A stretch of DNA of 64,000 bases, taken from positions 310,001 to 374,000 of the forward strand of contig CAWFYK010000005.1 in the NCBI GenBank assembly GCA_963820035.1, read 5' to 3'. This stretch comes from JAWWPG01 sp963820035. Its GTDB lineage: Bacteria > Actinomycetota > Actinomycetes > Propionibacteriales > Nocardioidaceae. Shown here piece after piece: positions 16,348-24,490 of the stretch (positions are counted from its first letter, which is position 1; the number at the start of each line of letters is the position of its first letter). Both the position numbers and the translations under genes were made by a program. The notes beneath the pieces were generated by a model. That model was given only the letters and a program-made list of their open reading frames with translations. It ran no database searches and had not been told where the DNA came from.

Positions 16348-17114
16348 CCGCGCACCCGACCTCGGCCGACCGGCGGGCGGCCTCCGGCGCCGGCGGCGGT
16401 ACGACGAGCACCGGCGGACGGATCTTCCGTGGCGCCCGCGAGCTCGTCGTGATCGTGGTCATCGCCCTGGTGGCATCTGCCTTGATTCGGGCGTTCGTCG
16501 TCCAGGCGTTCTATGTCCCGACCGGCTCGATGCTGCCGGAGATCCAGCTGCACGACAAGATCCTGGTCAGTCGGATCGGCGGGATCCACCGGGGGGAGGT
16601 CGTCGTGTTCAAGGACCCCGGGGGGTGGATCCCGCCGAGCGAGAAGACCGGGCCGCCCGGTCCGATCCAGTCGGCACTGGAGTTCGTCGGGGTGCTGCCG
16701 GAGTCGAGCGACGAACACCTCGTGAAGCGGGTGATCGGGCTCCCCGGCGACCACGTCGTGTGCTGCAACACGCACGGGCGGCTGACCATCAACGGCAAGG
16801 CGATCAACGAGTCGAGCTACCTCTACCAGGGCAACGCCCTCGCCGACCGGACGCGCTTCAACGTCGTCGTCCCGGCCGGACACCTGTTCGTGCTGGGCGA
16901 CCACCGCTACCGTTCGGGCGACTCCGCCTACCACCTGCCGTCGCAGGGGGCGTTCGTGCCCGAGAGCCTGGTCACCGGCCGGGCGATGGCCGTGATCTGG
17001 CCGCTCGGCGACACCCACGTCATGCGCATCCCGGCCGCGTTCTCCGACATCCCGCCCGGCCGGAACCCACCGTCCCAGGGCGTCATCGGCTCCGTCCCGG
17101 GCGCGGGCAGGTGA
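16344..17114 (+). CDS. lepB: signal peptidase I (second of a tandem pair)
   Basis: Paralogue of the preceding gene, starting at a GTG that overlaps its stop. A single N-terminal transmembrane helix (33-55) is followed by VPTGSMLPEI (Ser62) and HLVKRVIGLPGDHV (Lys128), so the Ser/Lys dyad is intact. Box E reads GDHRYRSGDS (185-194) instead of GDNRDNSADS: Asn and Asp are replaced by His and Tyr, and the final Arg is missing. No C-terminal membrane segment is evident. Two peptidases in one operon suggests different substrate ranges, a common actinobacterial arrangement. Confidence 0.94.
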   Translation: MTAHPTSADRRAASGAGGGTTSTGGRIFRGARELVVIVVIALVASALIRAFVVQAFYVPTGSMLPEIQLHDKILVSRIGGIHRGEVVVFKDPGGWIPPSEKTGPPGPIQSALEFVGVLPESSDEHLVKRVIGLPGDHVVCCNTHGRLTINGKAINESSYLYQGNALADRTRFNVVVPAGHLFVLGDHRYRSGDSAYHLPSQGAFVPESLVTGRAMAVIWPLGDTHVMRIPAAFSDIPPGRNPPSQGVIGSVPGAGR

Positions 17115-17127
17115 CCCGCTGCCCACC

Positions 17128-17850
17128 ATGACGCCACTTCCCAAAGGCAGCACGATCCGTCGAGACGCGGGTCTCTATGGCTATGAGCGAGCCTTGCGGC
17201 GGGCGGGTCTCGCGCCGATCGCGGGCGTGGACGAGGCGGGTCGCGGTGCCTGCGCCGGACCCTTGGTGGCCGCTGCCGCGATCCTCCCCGAAGGCGCCGC
17301 CGGCGTCGTCCCCGGTCTGGCCGACTCCAAGCTGCTCACCGCCAAGGCACGCGAGGCCTGCTACGCCCAGGTCGTCCGCCGCGCCGTGGCCTGGTCCGTG
17401 GTCGTCGTCGACTCGACCGAGTGCGATGCGCTCGGGATGCACGTCGCCAACGTCGAGGCGCTTCGCCGCAGCCTCGCCCGGCTCGACGTACCGCCTCGCT
17501 ATGTGCTCACCGACGGCTTCCCCGTCGACGGGCTCGGGGCTCCGGGACTGGCGATGTGGAAGGGTGACCGGGTCGCCGCCTGCATCTCCGCCGCGTCGGT
17601 GCTCGCGAAGGTCACCCGGGACCGGCTGATGTGTGAGCTGCACCATGACTTCCCGGCCTACGGCTTCGACATCCACAAGGGCTATGTCACCAAGGAGCAC
17701 CAGGCGACGCTGGCCGCCCATGGCCCGTGCCCGGTTCATCGCCGGCGTTTCGTCAACGTACGGCGCGTCGAGGCGGGCGCCGACGTGTGGGCGCTGGAGG
17801 GCTGGGAGGATGGGGACGTCGAGCCACGGGAGCTGCCAGATGAGTGCTGA
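17128..17850 (+). CDS. rnhB: ribonuclease HII
   Basis: Endonuclease that cuts the RNA strand of RNA-DNA hybrids and starts removal of misincorporated ribonucleotides. GVDEAGRGACAGPLV holds the first acidic metal ligands (Asp35, Glu36); LADSKLLTAKAR and YVLTDGFPVDGL supply the others, and the C-terminal HKGYVTKEHQATLAAHGPCP is typical. 240 residues, normal length. It follows lepB by 13 nt and overlaps the DUF2469 gene by 11 nt. Confidence 0.97.
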   Translation: MTPLPKGSTIRRDAGLYGYERALRRAGLAPIAGVDEAGRGACAGPLVAAAAILPEGAAGVVPGLADSKLLTAKAREACYAQVVRRAVAWSVVVVDSTECDALGMHVANVEALRRSLARLDVPPRYVLTDGFPVDGLGAPGLAMWKGDRVAACISAASVLAKVTRDRLMCELHHDFPAYGFDIHKGYVTKEHQATLAAHGPCPVHRRRFVNVRRVEAGADVWALEGWEDGDVEPRELPDEC

Positions 17851-18148
17851 GGACCTGGAGAAGTACGAGACCGAGATGGAGCTCCAGCTCTATCGCGAGT
17901 ATCGCGACGTGGTCTCCATCTTCACCTATGTCGTGGAGACCGACCGTCGCTTCTACCTGTGCAACCAGGTCGACCTCAAGGTGCGCACCGAGTCCGGGGA
18001 CGCCTACTTCGAGGTGACGATGAGCGACGCCTGGGTGTGGGACATGTACCGGCCGGCCCGCTTCGCCAAGAACGTCAAGGTCGTGACGTTCAAGGATGTC
18101 AACATCGAGGAGCTGGCTGCCTCCGACCTGGAGCCGCCGAAGTCCTGA
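17840..18148 (+). CDS. DUF2469 family protein
   Basis: 102-residue protein beginning MSAEDLEKYETEMELQLYRE and containing VVSIFTYVVETDRRFYLCN and DAWVWDMYRPARFAKNVKVV. This sequence is highly conserved in actinobacteria, always just after rnhB, and is annotated as DUF2469; no biochemical function is established to my knowledge. The ATG lies within the rnhB end (11-nt overlap), so translation is coupled. The following 108 nt (18149-18256) show no recognisable element. Confidence 0.93.
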   Translation: MSAEDLEKYETEMELQLYREYRDVVSIFTYVVETDRRFYLCNQVDLKVRTESGDAYFEVTMSDAWVWDMYRPARFAKNVKVVTFKDVNIEELAASDLEPPKS

Positions 18149-18256
18149 CGGGGCTCGTCCACACGGTCCGCCGTACCGCGATCTCGTCCACAGGGCGACG
18201 CCAACCATCCGCACGATGTCGCTGGCTGCCCGCAGGCTGGTCGGCGGAGGTGAAGG

Positions 18257-18625
18257 ATGGCCGCGACATACGCGCAACGCAGGGCGCTCGGAGACTATGG
18301 CGAGCGGTTGGCCGCCCGTGAGCTGGAGCAACGGGGGCTGATCGTGCTTGACCGCAACTGGCGCTGCAGCCAGGGCGAGCTCGACATCGTCGCCCGCATC
18401 GCCGAGACTCTCGTCGTCTGCGAGGTCAAGACCCGGAGCAGCGACCGCTTCGGCAGCCCCGTCCAAGGCATCACCGCGGAAAAGGCCGAGCGGCTGCATC
18501 GGCTCGGCTTCGCCTGGGCGGCCGCCCACCAGGTGTCGTTCGCGCAGCTCCGGGTCGATGTCGTGGCCGTGCTGCTGCCACGTCGGTCCGCGCCGATCGT
18601 GACGTGCTACCCCGGACTGGCCTGA
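18257..18625 (+). CDS. UPF0102/YraN family nuclease-like protein
   Basis: 122-residue member of the YraN family, which has an endonuclease-like fold related to Holliday junction resolvases. GDYGERLAARELEQRGLIVLDRNWRC, GELDIVARI and VVCEVKTRSS contain the Glu and the D/E-X-K residues of that fold. Its biological role is not settled; conserved linkage with comM and dprA suggests DNA metabolism. It ends 1 nt before comM starts. Confidence 0.93.
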   Translation: MAATYAQRRALGDYGERLAARELEQRGLIVLDRNWRCSQGELDIVARIAETLVVCEVKTRSSDRFGSPVQGITAEKAERLHRLGFAWAAAHQVSFAQLRVDVVAVLLPRRSAPIVTCYPGLA

Positions 18626-18626
18626 G

Positions 18627-20207
18627 ATGGGCACCGGAATCGCTTACTCGGTGTCTCTCGACGGGGTCACCGGCCGGCTGGTGTGCATCGAGGCCGACAT
18701 CAGCCACGGCGTGCCGGGCTGGGCGCTGAGTGGGCTTCCCGACGCGTCCGTCGCCGAGTCGCGCGACCGATGCCGGGCCGCGCTGATCAACAGCGGCCAA
18801 TCCTGGCCGGATCTCAAGATCACAGTAGGGATGTATCCAGCGGATGTCCGCAAGATCGGCTCCCACTACGATCTGCCGATCGCGCTGGCCCTGCTCGTCG
18901 CGCAGGGTGAGCTTCCCGCCGCGGCCACCCGGTCGACGGTGGCGTTCGGGGAGCTCGGGCTCGACGGACGACTGCGTCCGGTGCCGGGGGTCCTCCCTGC
19001 GGTCCTGTCGGCGTTCGACAACGGCCTCGAGCGGGTCATCGTTCCGGCGCCCAACGCCAGAGAGGCTCGGCTGATCGAGGGTCTCGAGGTCGTGGCTGTC
19101 GAGTCCCTGGCAGAGTGCGTCGCGATCCTCCGCGGTGAGGAGCCGCCCACAGGCCTCGACCCCTTCCCACCCCTCGCGGACCTCCAGGGGACGAGCCGGG
19201 GCGGCCGCCGACGCGAAGAGTCCGACCTGAGTGATGTGCGTGGGCAGCACCAGGCACGCTGGTGCGTCGAGGTCGCGGCAGCGGGGCGACATCACCTCTT
19301 CCTCGAGGGACCTCCTGGAGCCGGAAAGACGATGCTGGCCGAGCGCTTCCCCCGGCTGTTGCCTGACCTCGACCTCTGGCAGTCCATCGAGGTCACCAAG
19401 GTGCACTCGTTGGCGGGACTGCTGTCGCGAGACGACCCACGCGTGTCACGACCGCCCTATCAGGCGCCCAACCACGCCGACACGGTCCCCTCCGTGATCG
19501 GCGGGGGCACTCGTCTGGTGAAGCCGGGCGCCATCAGCCTGGCCCATCACGGCGTGCTGTTCCTCGACGAGGCTCTCGAGTTCCGGCCCTCGGTGCACGA
19601 CGCTCTGCGACAACCGCTCGAGAGCGGTGAGATCGCGATCCGCCGCGCCGACGGCGCCGCCCGCTTTCCGGCCCGGTTCCAGCTCATCCTGGCCGCCAAC
19701 CCGTGCCCCTGCGGGATGGGCTTCGGCAAGGGCCGTCTGTGCACCTGCGCACCCTCGAAGAAGCGGATCTACCGGGAGCGGTTGAGCGGCCCGGTCCGCG
19801 ACCGGCTCGACATCGTGCACACGGTGCTTCCCGTGTCCAGGGCGGAGATGCGCCAGCCGGTGTCGGCGAACGGGTCGACGGCGGCCGTTGCGGAGCGGGT
19901 GGCCGAGGCTCGTGACCGAGCGAGAGCCAGGTTCACCGGTCTGCCGTGGTGCACCAACGCGGAGGTGCCCGGGGTGGAGTTCAAGCGTCGGTGTCCGCTT
20001 CCCTCCGATGTGGCCCTTCCGGTCGAGGACCTGGTCGCGGACGGGAAGCTGACCCAACGTGGTGCCGACCGGGTCACTCGCATCGCCTGGACGGTAGCCG
20101 ACCTCGGCGGCCGGGACCTGCCCACCGGTGATGACGTCCGAGAGGCGATCTATCTGCGCACCAGCGGCCTCCACGGAAGCTCGGTGGGATCCAGGCGGGC
20201 CAGCTGA
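18627..20207 (+). CDS. comM: YifB/ComM-family Mg chelatase-like AAA+ ATPase
   Basis: Hexameric helicase of the YifB/ComM group; in transformable bacteria ComM drives branch migration during natural transformation. The N-terminal ChlI-like domain has GLPDASVAESRDR and VRKIGSHYDLPIALALL; the AAA+ module has Walker A GPPGAGKT near residue 228 and Walker B FLDEALEF; a four-cysteine segment NPCPCGMGF...LCTC matches the family zinc motif; the C-terminal domain follows. 526 residues, full length. TGATG overlap with dprA. Confidence 0.95.
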   Translation: MGTGIAYSVSLDGVTGRLVCIEADISHGVPGWALSGLPDASVAESRDRCRAALINSGQSWPDLKITVGMYPADVRKIGSHYDLPIALALLVAQGELPAAATRSTVAFGELGLDGRLRPVPGVLPAVLSAFDNGLERVIVPAPNAREARLIEGLEVVAVESLAECVAILRGEEPPTGLDPFPPLADLQGTSRGGRRREESDLSDVRGQHQARWCVEVAAAGRHHLFLEGPPGAGKTMLAERFPRLLPDLDLWQSIEVTKVHSLAGLLSRDDPRVSRPPYQAPNHADTVPSVIGGGTRLVKPGAISLAHHGVLFLDEALEFRPSVHDALRQPLESGEIAIRRADGAARFPARFQLILAANPCPCGMGFGKGRLCTCAPSKKRIYRERLSGPVRDRLDIVHTVLPVSRAEMRQPVSANGSTAAVAERVAEARDRARARFTGLPWCTNAEVPGVEFKRRCPLPSDVALPVEDLVADGKLTQRGADRVTRIAWTVADLGGRDLPTGDDVREAIYLRTSGLHGSSVGSRRAS

Positions 20208-21358
20208 TGGCGGTCGACGAGGGCGAGCGCACGGCACGGATGCAGATGAGCCGCATCGCGGAGCCGGGTGATCCCGACGCCTGCCGGCTCGTCCGGGAGC
20301 ACACGGCCGCGGCGCTCGTCGAACGGCTGCGCGAGGCCACGCTGACCGGGCGCAAGACACGGGCCTGGGCGGAGCGGCTGGCGAGCTCCGATCCCGACGT
20401 GCTGCGCCGCTCGGGTGAGCGGGTGGCTGCCCGCTACATCGTCCCGGGCGACCCGGAGTGGCCCGAAGGATTGGCCGACATGCAGCGCCTCGAGGAGAGC
20501 GACGGCGACCGGCGAGCTGGGGAACCGTTCGGTCTCTGGGTCCGCGGTCCGCTCTCGATGCACGGACTGCCCGCCTGCGGGGTGGCCATCGTGGGCGCCA
20601 GGGCGTCGACCGCCTACGGCGACCATGTGGCCGGTTCGCTCGCCGCCGGATGCGCGGCACGCGGCTTCATCGTCGTCTCCGGAGGTGCCTACGGTATCGA
20701 CGCGGCCGCCCACCGTGGTGTGCTCGCCACAGGTGGCGCCACAGTGGCGGTGCTCGCCTCCGGTATCGACAGGCTCTACCCCGCGGCCCATGCGCAGCTG
20801 CTCGAGGAGGTGGCCGCGACGGGACTTGTCGTCAGTGAGGCATCTCCGGGCTGCGCACCGACCAAGTCGCGTTTCCTGGTCCGCAACCGGCTGATCGCCG
20901 CGCTGACCCAGGGAACGGTCGTCGTCGAGGCGGCGCTGCGCAGCGGCTCGCTCAACACCGCGGGCTGGGCGCGCGACCTCGGGCGGGTGCTGATGGGGGT
21001 GCCGGGTCCGGTCACCTCGATGATGTCGGCCGGGGTGCACGAGCTGCTCCGCCAACCGGAGACCGTCCTGGTCACCGACGCCGACGAGGTGGTCGATCTG
21101 GTGTCGCCGATCGGTGACGCGCCGGCCCCGGTCAAACGCGGCCCCGTCGTTGCGCGCGACGCGCTCGACGAGACTCTCCGTCGCGTCCTCGACGCCGTTC
21201 CGATGGTGGCGCCCGCTCCGGCCGGATCGATCGCGGCGGTGGCGGGACTGCCGCCGTCGCAGGCGCTCGGATGCCTCGCCGAGCTCGCGCGGCGTGGCTT
21301 TGTGCTGGGGGTCGGTGGTGCGTGGCGGCTCCCACCAGGTGGCCCCGACGCGCCGTAG
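20207..21358 (+). CDS. dprA: DNA processing protein DprA/Smf
   Basis: Loads RecA on incoming single-stranded DNA in transformation. The Rossmann-like core begins VAIVGARASTAYG near residue 127 and contains VSGGAYGIDAAAH, VAVLASGIDRLYP and FLVRNRLIAAL; the C-terminal 70 residues form a winged-helix-like domain ending LRRGFVLGVGGAWRLPP. 383 residues. Starts inside the comM stop. With yraN and comM this is a conserved block, but other competence genes are not in the window, so transformation cannot be inferred. Confidence 0.95.
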   Translation: MAVDEGERTARMQMSRIAEPGDPDACRLVREHTAAALVERLREATLTGRKTRAWAERLASSDPDVLRRSGERVAARYIVPGDPEWPEGLADMQRLEESDGDRRAGEPFGLWVRGPLSMHGLPACGVAIVGARASTAYGDHVAGSLAAGCAARGFIVVSGGAYGIDAAAHRGVLATGGATVAVLASGIDRLYPAAHAQLLEEVAATGLVVSEASPGCAPTKSRFLVRNRLIAALTQGTVVVEAALRSGSLNTAGWARDLGRVLMGVPGPVTSMMSAGVHELLRQPETVLVTDADEVVDLVSPIGDAPAPVKRGPVVARDALDETLRRVLDAVPMVAPAPAGSIAAVAGLPPSQALGCLAELARRGFVLGVGGAWRLPPGGPDAP

Positions 21359-21394
21359 CGGAACGACGCATGCGACCGGTGCGAGACTGGCTCC

Positions 21395-22330
21395 ATGGTC
21401 GGTCCAGTCGACGTCGCGGAGCCACTCGCAGAGGTGCTGAGCGCGTACGAGCGGCACCTGGTCTACGAGCGGGACGTCACACCGCACACGGTTCGCGCCT
21501 ACGTCTCCGACGTCGGCGACCTGTTTCGTCACCTGACGCTGCTCGGCCGTGACGACCTGACCGGTCTCGACCTGACCGTGCTGAGGAGCTGGCTTGCCAA
21601 GCAGCGAACGCTCGGCAAGGCGCGAACCACGATCGCGCGCCGGGCGACCGCGATTCGCGTCTTCAGCGCCTGGGCCTTCCGCACGGGCCTGCTCGCCACG
21701 GACCCGGGGGCCATGCTGGCCAGCCCGAAGCCGCATCGCACGTTGCCCGCCGTGCTCGATGTGGACGAGGCGCGAGACCTGCTCGAGGCGGCCCGGCACC
21801 GAGTCGGTGCCGATGACCCGGTCGCCCTCCGGGACGTGGCCGTGCTCGAGCTGCTCTATGCCAGCGGCATCCGGGTCGGCGAGCTGGTCGCTCTCGACGT
21901 CGACGACATCGACGCGTCACGTCGCGTGGTCAGGGTCTTGGGGAAGGGTCGCAAGGAGAGGATGGCCCCCTACGGGGTGCCGGCGTCGACCGCTCTCGAT
22001 CGTTGGCTCGACGTCGGTCGCCCACACCTGGCCCGGCAGGGGAGCGGAAGCGGGCCTGCGCTCTTCCTCGGCAGCCGGGGCGGCCGCCTCGACCAGCGTG
22101 CGGTCAGGACGCTCGTGCACGCCACGCTGGCCGAGACCCCGGGCGCCCCGGACACCGGACCGCACGGGCTCCGACATTCTGCCGCCACGCACCTGCTCGA
22201 GGGTGGCGCCGACCTCCGTGCCGTCCAGGAGATCCTCGGACACGCTTCCCTCGCCACGACCCAGCTGTATACCCATGTCACGACGGAGCGGCTCCGCAAG
22301 GCCTACCAACAGGCGCACCCCCGAGCCTGA
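21395..22330 (+). CDS. xerC: tyrosine recombinase XerC
   Basis: Site-specific recombinase that, with XerD, resolves chromosome dimers at dif. The N-terminal SAM-like domain (10-110) is followed by the catalytic domain with all active residues: Arg160 (GIRVGEL), Lys184, His257 and Arg260 (HGLRHSAATHLL), His283 (LGHASL) and nucleophile Tyr292. 311 residues, normal. A GAGACT -10-like hexamer (21383-21388) ends 6 nt before the ATG, so the transcript may be leaderless and separate from dprA. A tandem repeat array starts 5 bp after its stop codon. Confidence 0.95.
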   Translation: MVGPVDVAEPLAEVLSAYERHLVYERDVTPHTVRAYVSDVGDLFRHLTLLGRDDLTGLDLTVLRSWLAKQRTLGKARTTIARRATAIRVFSAWAFRTGLLATDPGAMLASPKPHRTLPAVLDVDEARDLLEAARHRVGADDPVALRDVAVLELLYASGIRVGELVALDVDDIDASRRVVRVLGKGRKERMAPYGVPASTALDRWLDVGRPHLARQGSGSGPALFLGSRGGRLDQRAVRTLVHATLAETPGAPDTGPHGLRHSAATHLLEGGADLRAVQEILGHASLATTQLYTHVTTERLRKAYQQAHPRA

Positions 22331-22335
22331 CGACG

Positions 22336-22408
22336 ATCCGAGACTTCCGGCACCACCATCCGAGAGTTCCGGCACCACGATCCGAGAGTTCCGGCACCAC
22401 GATCCGAG
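22336..22408 (+). repeat. tandem array, three and a third copies of a 22-bp unit, just after xerC
   Basis: Copies start at 22336, 22358 and 22380, with a partial copy to 22408. The unit begins ATCCGAGAGTTCCGGCACCA; the first copy has GAGAC. The array begins 5 bp after the xerC TGA and is read in the same direction. It belongs to the same family as 57255-57439 and the reverse-oriented 60175-60269. Confidence 0.95.
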
Positions 22409-22533
22409 TCGTCTGCCGTCACGTTCGGCGGCGCCATGACCAGGTCTGTTGTTGCCGTCGTTGCCCGCCGCACGGTGGGCTTTGGGTGAAAGGCAGCAGT
22501 ACGCGGCGGCTTTCGCCACACACCCGTTCCCGT

Positions 22534-22557
22534 GGCGCCTCACCCTGCTGAGGCGCC
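22534..22557. terminator. hairpin between convergent xerC and M23 peptidase genes
   Basis: GGCGCCTCA (22534-22542) and TGAGGCGCC (22549-22557) are a perfect 9-bp stem with a 6-nt loop. No T-run on either side. Its place between convergent genes suggests a bidirectional terminator. The rest of 22409-22658 shows no supported gene. Confidence 0.5.
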
Positions 22558-22658
22558 TCGTGAGGTCGAGCACAGCGGGAGCCCCGCGTCGGTGCACTTT
22601 CACGTTCAGCCCGTCGAGAGACGCCAGGTTGACCCGAGCCGCCCCTTCAGAGCGCCTA

Positions 22659-23357
22659 TTACCGGCCAACCAACGTGCGTCGCCCGTCATATCCGGCCAT
22701 CCACCCCACAACCGCGCCATTCGTCAGGACGCGCAGGCTCGAAGCGTCCTTGCGGAGGGTCGCTCCCCGGCCGGTGTTCAACGCGTTCCGACTCCCAGGG
22801 TCTCCCGGTGCCTGGACCACATGCTGGTCCGGCGGCCCGGGAATCCCGTCGCCGCCGAGCCCGGCCAGCGGCTTCAGCCGCACGGGTCTCGACCCGAGCA
22901 GGCTCAGCGGGTCGAGATAGCGCGCTCCGCGCTTCACGCCGAGATGCAGACACCCGTCCGGTGCACAGTGGGAGTGCACCAGCTGCAGGATCCCGATCGG
23001 CTGACCAGCGTCGACGGTGACCCCGGTCGCGACCAGGGCCGTCACCGGTTGGTAGGTCGAGGTGAGGGCGCCGTGGTCGATCGAGATGACGCCGCGACCG
23101 GCCACCGAGCCGGCAAAGCTCACCGTTCCAGCACCGATGGACAGCACCGGCTGCCCCACCGTCCCGGCGAGGTCGACCCCTCGGTGGCCAGGGCCGTACG
23201 GCGAGCTCGGCGCCTCGAAGGGGTGCACGACGCGCGGGAGGGGGTCGAGCGGCCAGACCCAGCCGTCCGCCCGGGCAGCAGCGGAAGACCCCGGACAGGT
23301 CGCCACGGCGAGAACAATGACGAGCAGCAGGACTCGGCTCAGCATGCGACGACTCAT
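22659..23357 (-). CDS. secreted M23-family peptidase
   Basis: Zinc peptidase of the lysostaphin/LytM type, acting on cell-wall peptides. Signal peptide at 1-30 (LSRVLLLVIVLAVATC), then the M23 domain: GHRGVDLAG gives His58 and Asp62, VHSH and CLHLGVKRG give the C-terminal ligand His138; Cys replaces the first His of the usual HXH, as in many actinobacterial members. The domain ends near residue 160 (YLDPLSLLG), but the frame runs on another 70 residues of Gly/Pro-rich sequence with no domain. ATG 23357 is preferred because it starts the signal peptide and GGAG precedes it. Confidence 0.85.
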   Translation of the reverse strand: MSRRMLSRVLLLVIVLAVATCPGSSAAARADGWVWPLDPLPRVVHPFEAPSSPYGPGHRGVDLAGTVGQPVLSIGAGTVSFAGSVAGRGVISIDHGALTSTYQPVTALVATGVTVDAGQPIGILQLVHSHCAPDGCLHLGVKRGARYLDPLSLLGSRPVRLKPLAGLGGDGIPGPPDQHVVQAPGDPGSRNALNTGRGATLRKDASSLRVLTNGAVVGWMAGYDGRRTLVGR

Positions 23358-23474
23358 GCTCCGAGCCTGGTCGTGGCGACCGGCCAGAGCCACCTGCTCC
23401 TCGCAGCCTGTGGATGGCCAAGCGTCGAGCGGACCGCTGGGGATGGCGGCGAACGGGAAGAGCTGCGGCACGGG

Positions 23475-23480
23475 TAGCGT
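23475..23480 (+). promoter_or_regulatory. -10 element upstream of methyltransferase gene
   Basis: TAGCGT lies 8 nt before the GTG at 23489, suggesting a transcript starting at or near that codon and supporting it over the upstream ATG at 23414. Confidence 0.35.
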
Positions 23481-23488
23481 CTCACGTC

Positions 23489-24187
23489 GTGGACGAAGCC
23501 AGTGCCGGACGCCAGGAGACGGTGCGCTACCACCAGGACTTCTATGTCACGCACGAGCTGTTCGCCGAGGGGTCCTGGCTGCACCGCCCGTCGCCGTTCG
23601 TGCTGCGGTCGCTCGACAGACTCGAGGCGCGTGCCGGGGTGGTGGCCGTCGACTTGGGGGCCGGAGTCGGCCGACATACGATCCCGATGGCCCAGCGGCT
23701 GCCCAGCGGCTCGCTGGTGGTGGGTGTCGACCTGCTCCCGGTCGCGGCCGAACGGCTCCGGGCGAACGCCGAGGCTGCGGGGGTCGGCGCCGTCGTGCAG
23801 GCCGTCGTCGGTGACCTCGACCATGTGGCGCTCGCGCCCGGGTCCGTCGACCTGATCGTCTCCGTCTCGGCGCTGGAGCACGCGGCGAATGCGGGGGCTC
23901 TGGAGAAGGTGCTCCGACAATGCCAGCTGGCCACCCGGACCTCGGGTCTGCACTGCTTCATCATCGGGACCGACAAGGTCGAGGTGACCGCGGACGGAAG
24001 CGAACACCCCGCCCGGGTCGAGTTCCCGTTGGGCCGCCAGCAGGCGCAACGGCTGCTGCAGCGGGTCTACGAGAGCTGGACCTGGCTGCACTTCTCGACG
24101 GCGTCGTTCTCCGTCGACGAGGAACGCGATGGTGAGCATTACGCGCTGCGGACCACCAACGTGAGGTTGCTGGCGCGTCGTCGGTGA
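23489..24187 (+). CDS. class I SAM-dependent methyltransferase
   Basis: Rossmann-fold methyltransferase. Motif I is VVAVDLGAGVGRHT, motif II VVGVDLLPVAAERL, then VVGDLDHVALAPGSVDLIV (motifs III-IV). The N-terminal ETVRYHQDFYVTHELFAEGSWLHRPSP resembles tellurite-resistance/UbiE-like proteins, but the substrate is not identifiable. The GTG at 23489 gives 232 residues; an in-frame ATG at 23414 would add 25 basic residues. The gene diverges from the M23 peptidase and precedes the rpsB leader. Confidence 0.8.
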   Translation: MDEASAGRQETVRYHQDFYVTHELFAEGSWLHRPSPFVLRSLDRLEARAGVVAVDLGAGVGRHTIPMAQRLPSGSLVVGVDLLPVAAERLRANAEAAGVGAVVQAVVGDLDHVALAPGSVDLIVSVSALEHAANAGALEKVLRQCQLATRTSGLHCFIIGTDKVEVTADGSEHPARVEFPLGRQQAQRLLQRVYESWTWLHFSTASFSVDEERDGEHYALRTTNVRLLARRR

Positions 24188-24258
24188 GCCACCGACCACC
24201 TCGGCTGTCACCCCTCGGGGTCCGCGCCGGGCGGTTTCGGGCGGTGCGCGCGGTGCCT

Positions 24259-24333
24259 TACACTTGAGGCAGCGGCCCGCCTGTGCGGGTCGACTTCGCA
24301 CGCCCACACACCGCGGTGCTCCGCGGGTGCGTG
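24259..24333 (+). promoter_or_regulatory. rpsB promoter and leader hairpin
   Basis: TACACT (24259-24264) is a good -10 hexamer; the -35 is poor. About 35 nt downstream a hairpin is formed by CCGCGG-TGCT-CCGCGG (24311-24326), extended by an outer CACGC/GCGTG pairing (24299-24303/24329-24333). The remaining leader up to the AAGGAGG site (24477-24483) is about 140 nt. This 303-nt gap between genes fits an autoregulatory S2 leader; no described family is recognised. Confidence 0.5.
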
Positions 24334-24490
24334 ACGTGGTCTCGCCGAACTGTCCGCAAGGTCAGCACGCCGAGCGGCACGCACGTGGACGTCAGGGTTT
24401 CGAGCCATCGAAACGACAACCGCACACGCGGCCGCCCGCGAGGCTGCCGCCCAAACCGGGGCTCTCACGAGCACCCAAGGAGGAACCGAC

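Noticed and set aside
21917..22720. Minus-strand open frame across the xerC 3' end and the repeat array
   Set aside because: Overlaps catalytic xerC residues; no family resemblance; frame passes through the repeats.
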